Of a DNA stretch of 5,755 nt, positions 5,207-5,755 are shown piece by piece. Source of the DNA: DAISJD01 sp036821645 (GTDB lineage Bacteria > Pseudomonadota > Alphaproteobacteria > ATCC43930 > CGMCC-115725). Made by a program: the position numbers and the translations under genes. How positions within the stretch are numbered: position 1 is the stretch's first letter; every line of letters starts with the position of its first letter. Location: assembly GCA_036821645.1 (NCBI GenBank), contig DAISJD010000165.1, positions 1-5,755 of the forward strand, given 5' to 3'. Below the pieces are notes generated by a model, which was not told the origin of the DNA, made no database searches, and saw only the letters and a program-made list of their open reading frames with translations.

Positions 5207-5755
5207 TCAACTCAAGAATTTCTTACGTTTTTCAATAAAGCCGCGCAGGAAATCGGCGACGCGCGGCGCATATTTGGCCAACCATTCGACATCGCGCAGC
5301 ATTTCCTGATAAAGCGGGGGATCATAGCGTTTATTCAACACGGTTCCGGCAATCGATATATTGCCCTCGGTCAAATCCACAACCGCCTGAGCCAGTTGGG
5401 GCGACTGGGTCTTGCCCGACAGAACCACCATGATCGGGGCAGCCCCGGCTTCGCACAGAGCCGTCACATCGATATTGCCCCGGTTTTTTCGATTGATGCT
5501 GGAACAATCGCAAATGATCACGTCATACTGTTCGCGCCAGGTCGCGAATAGCTCCGACCAAGCCCGGGCATCGGCAAATTGCAGCAATTCATCGGCGCTC
5601 AATCCAATCGGGGCTGGTAAAACGCCTAGATTCTGATCGGGAAAACCGATGATCGCCTCTAGCGAACTTTGCGGGGCAACGGTCCAGCGCGCCCGTTTTA
5701 CAAGCCCAATCCGTTCCGCCATAGAGGGACGGAATAGGTGGGTTTCAACAAAGAG
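5207..5755 (-). CDS. CpsD/ExoP-type P-loop protein of exopolysaccharide export (5' part outside window)
   Basis: The reading frame stays open through the right edge. The ATG at 5722 is internal, because the 11 codons before it (LFVETHLFRPS) align with the Walker A' region of bacterial tyrosine kinases (typically VDADLRRPS). The visible 182 residues are therefore the C-terminal part, and the Walker A motif lies beyond 5755. Further family marks are SLEAIIG, LGVLPAPIGLSADELL, the Walker B-like YDVIICDCSS and GTVLNKR. Such proteins regulate chain length and export of exopolysaccharide with a Wzc/GumC-type membrane partner, at the cytoplasmic membrane. Two oddities stand out: both acidic residues of Walker A' are changed (D to E and D to H), and the C-terminus (FIEKRKKFLS) lacks the tyrosine cluster used for autophosphorylation. 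It may be a degenerate or regulatory homologue. It converges on 4622-5143 with a 63-bp gap holding no clear terminator. Confidence 0.85.
   Translation of the reverse strand, partial: LFVETHLFRPSMAERIGLVKRARWTVAPQSSLEAIIGFPDQNLGVLPAPIGLSADELLQFADARAWSELFATWREQYDVIICDCSSINRKNRGNIDVTALCEAGAAPIMVVLSGKTQSPQLAQAVVDLTEGNISIAGTVLNKRYDPPLYQEMLRDVEWLAKYAPRVADFLRGFIEKRKKFLS

Overview
The window looks like a chromosomal segment of a Gram-negative bacterium of fairly high GC content, most likely an alphaproteobacterium. This is inferred from GC-rich third codon positions, a multi-PAS histidine kinase of a style common there, and an exosortase-family gene, which implies an outer membrane and exopolysaccharide. 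No marker fixes the genus.

Layout from left to right. Bases 1-171 hold no gene but carry three successive inverted repeats. A complete tRNA-Thr(CGT) follows at 172-247, with a probable terminator. Next comes an islet of about 300 bp with roughly 25% GC (hand count over 301-560), very unlike the rest of the window. It holds the remains of one small gene: a strong Shine-Dalgarno and ATG, then a reading frame broken at a run of eight A. A soluble PAS-PAS-PAS histidine kinase occupies 615-2744 on the minus strand, without a response regulator beside it. The 422-bp gap 2745-3166 has no convincing gene, only an isolated -10-like box and a hairpin.

The right half is an exosortase locus. A 122-aa helical protein of unknown function (3167-3535) is followed on the same strand by a polytopic membrane protein (3708-4625) with the exosortase/archaeosortase Cys...Arg...His catalytic arrangement. 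Its 3' end carries three tandem 21-bp repeats, and its stop codon overlaps the start of a 173-aa membrane-anchored periplasmic protein (4622-5143). Converging from the right edge is the 3' part of a CpsD/ExoP-type P-loop protein, related to bacterial tyrosine kinases of exopolysaccharide export (5207-5755, cut by the window edge).

Together the right half suggests a dedicated protein-sorting system: the exosortase would process C-terminally tagged exported proteins, the coupled periplasmic protein would be an accessory, and the P-loop protein ties the region to polysaccharide export. No sorting-signal substrate is visible here. The exosortase active-site sequence (TCSS rather than the usual ACSG) and the unrecognised partners are the main reasons to suspect a less-described subtype.
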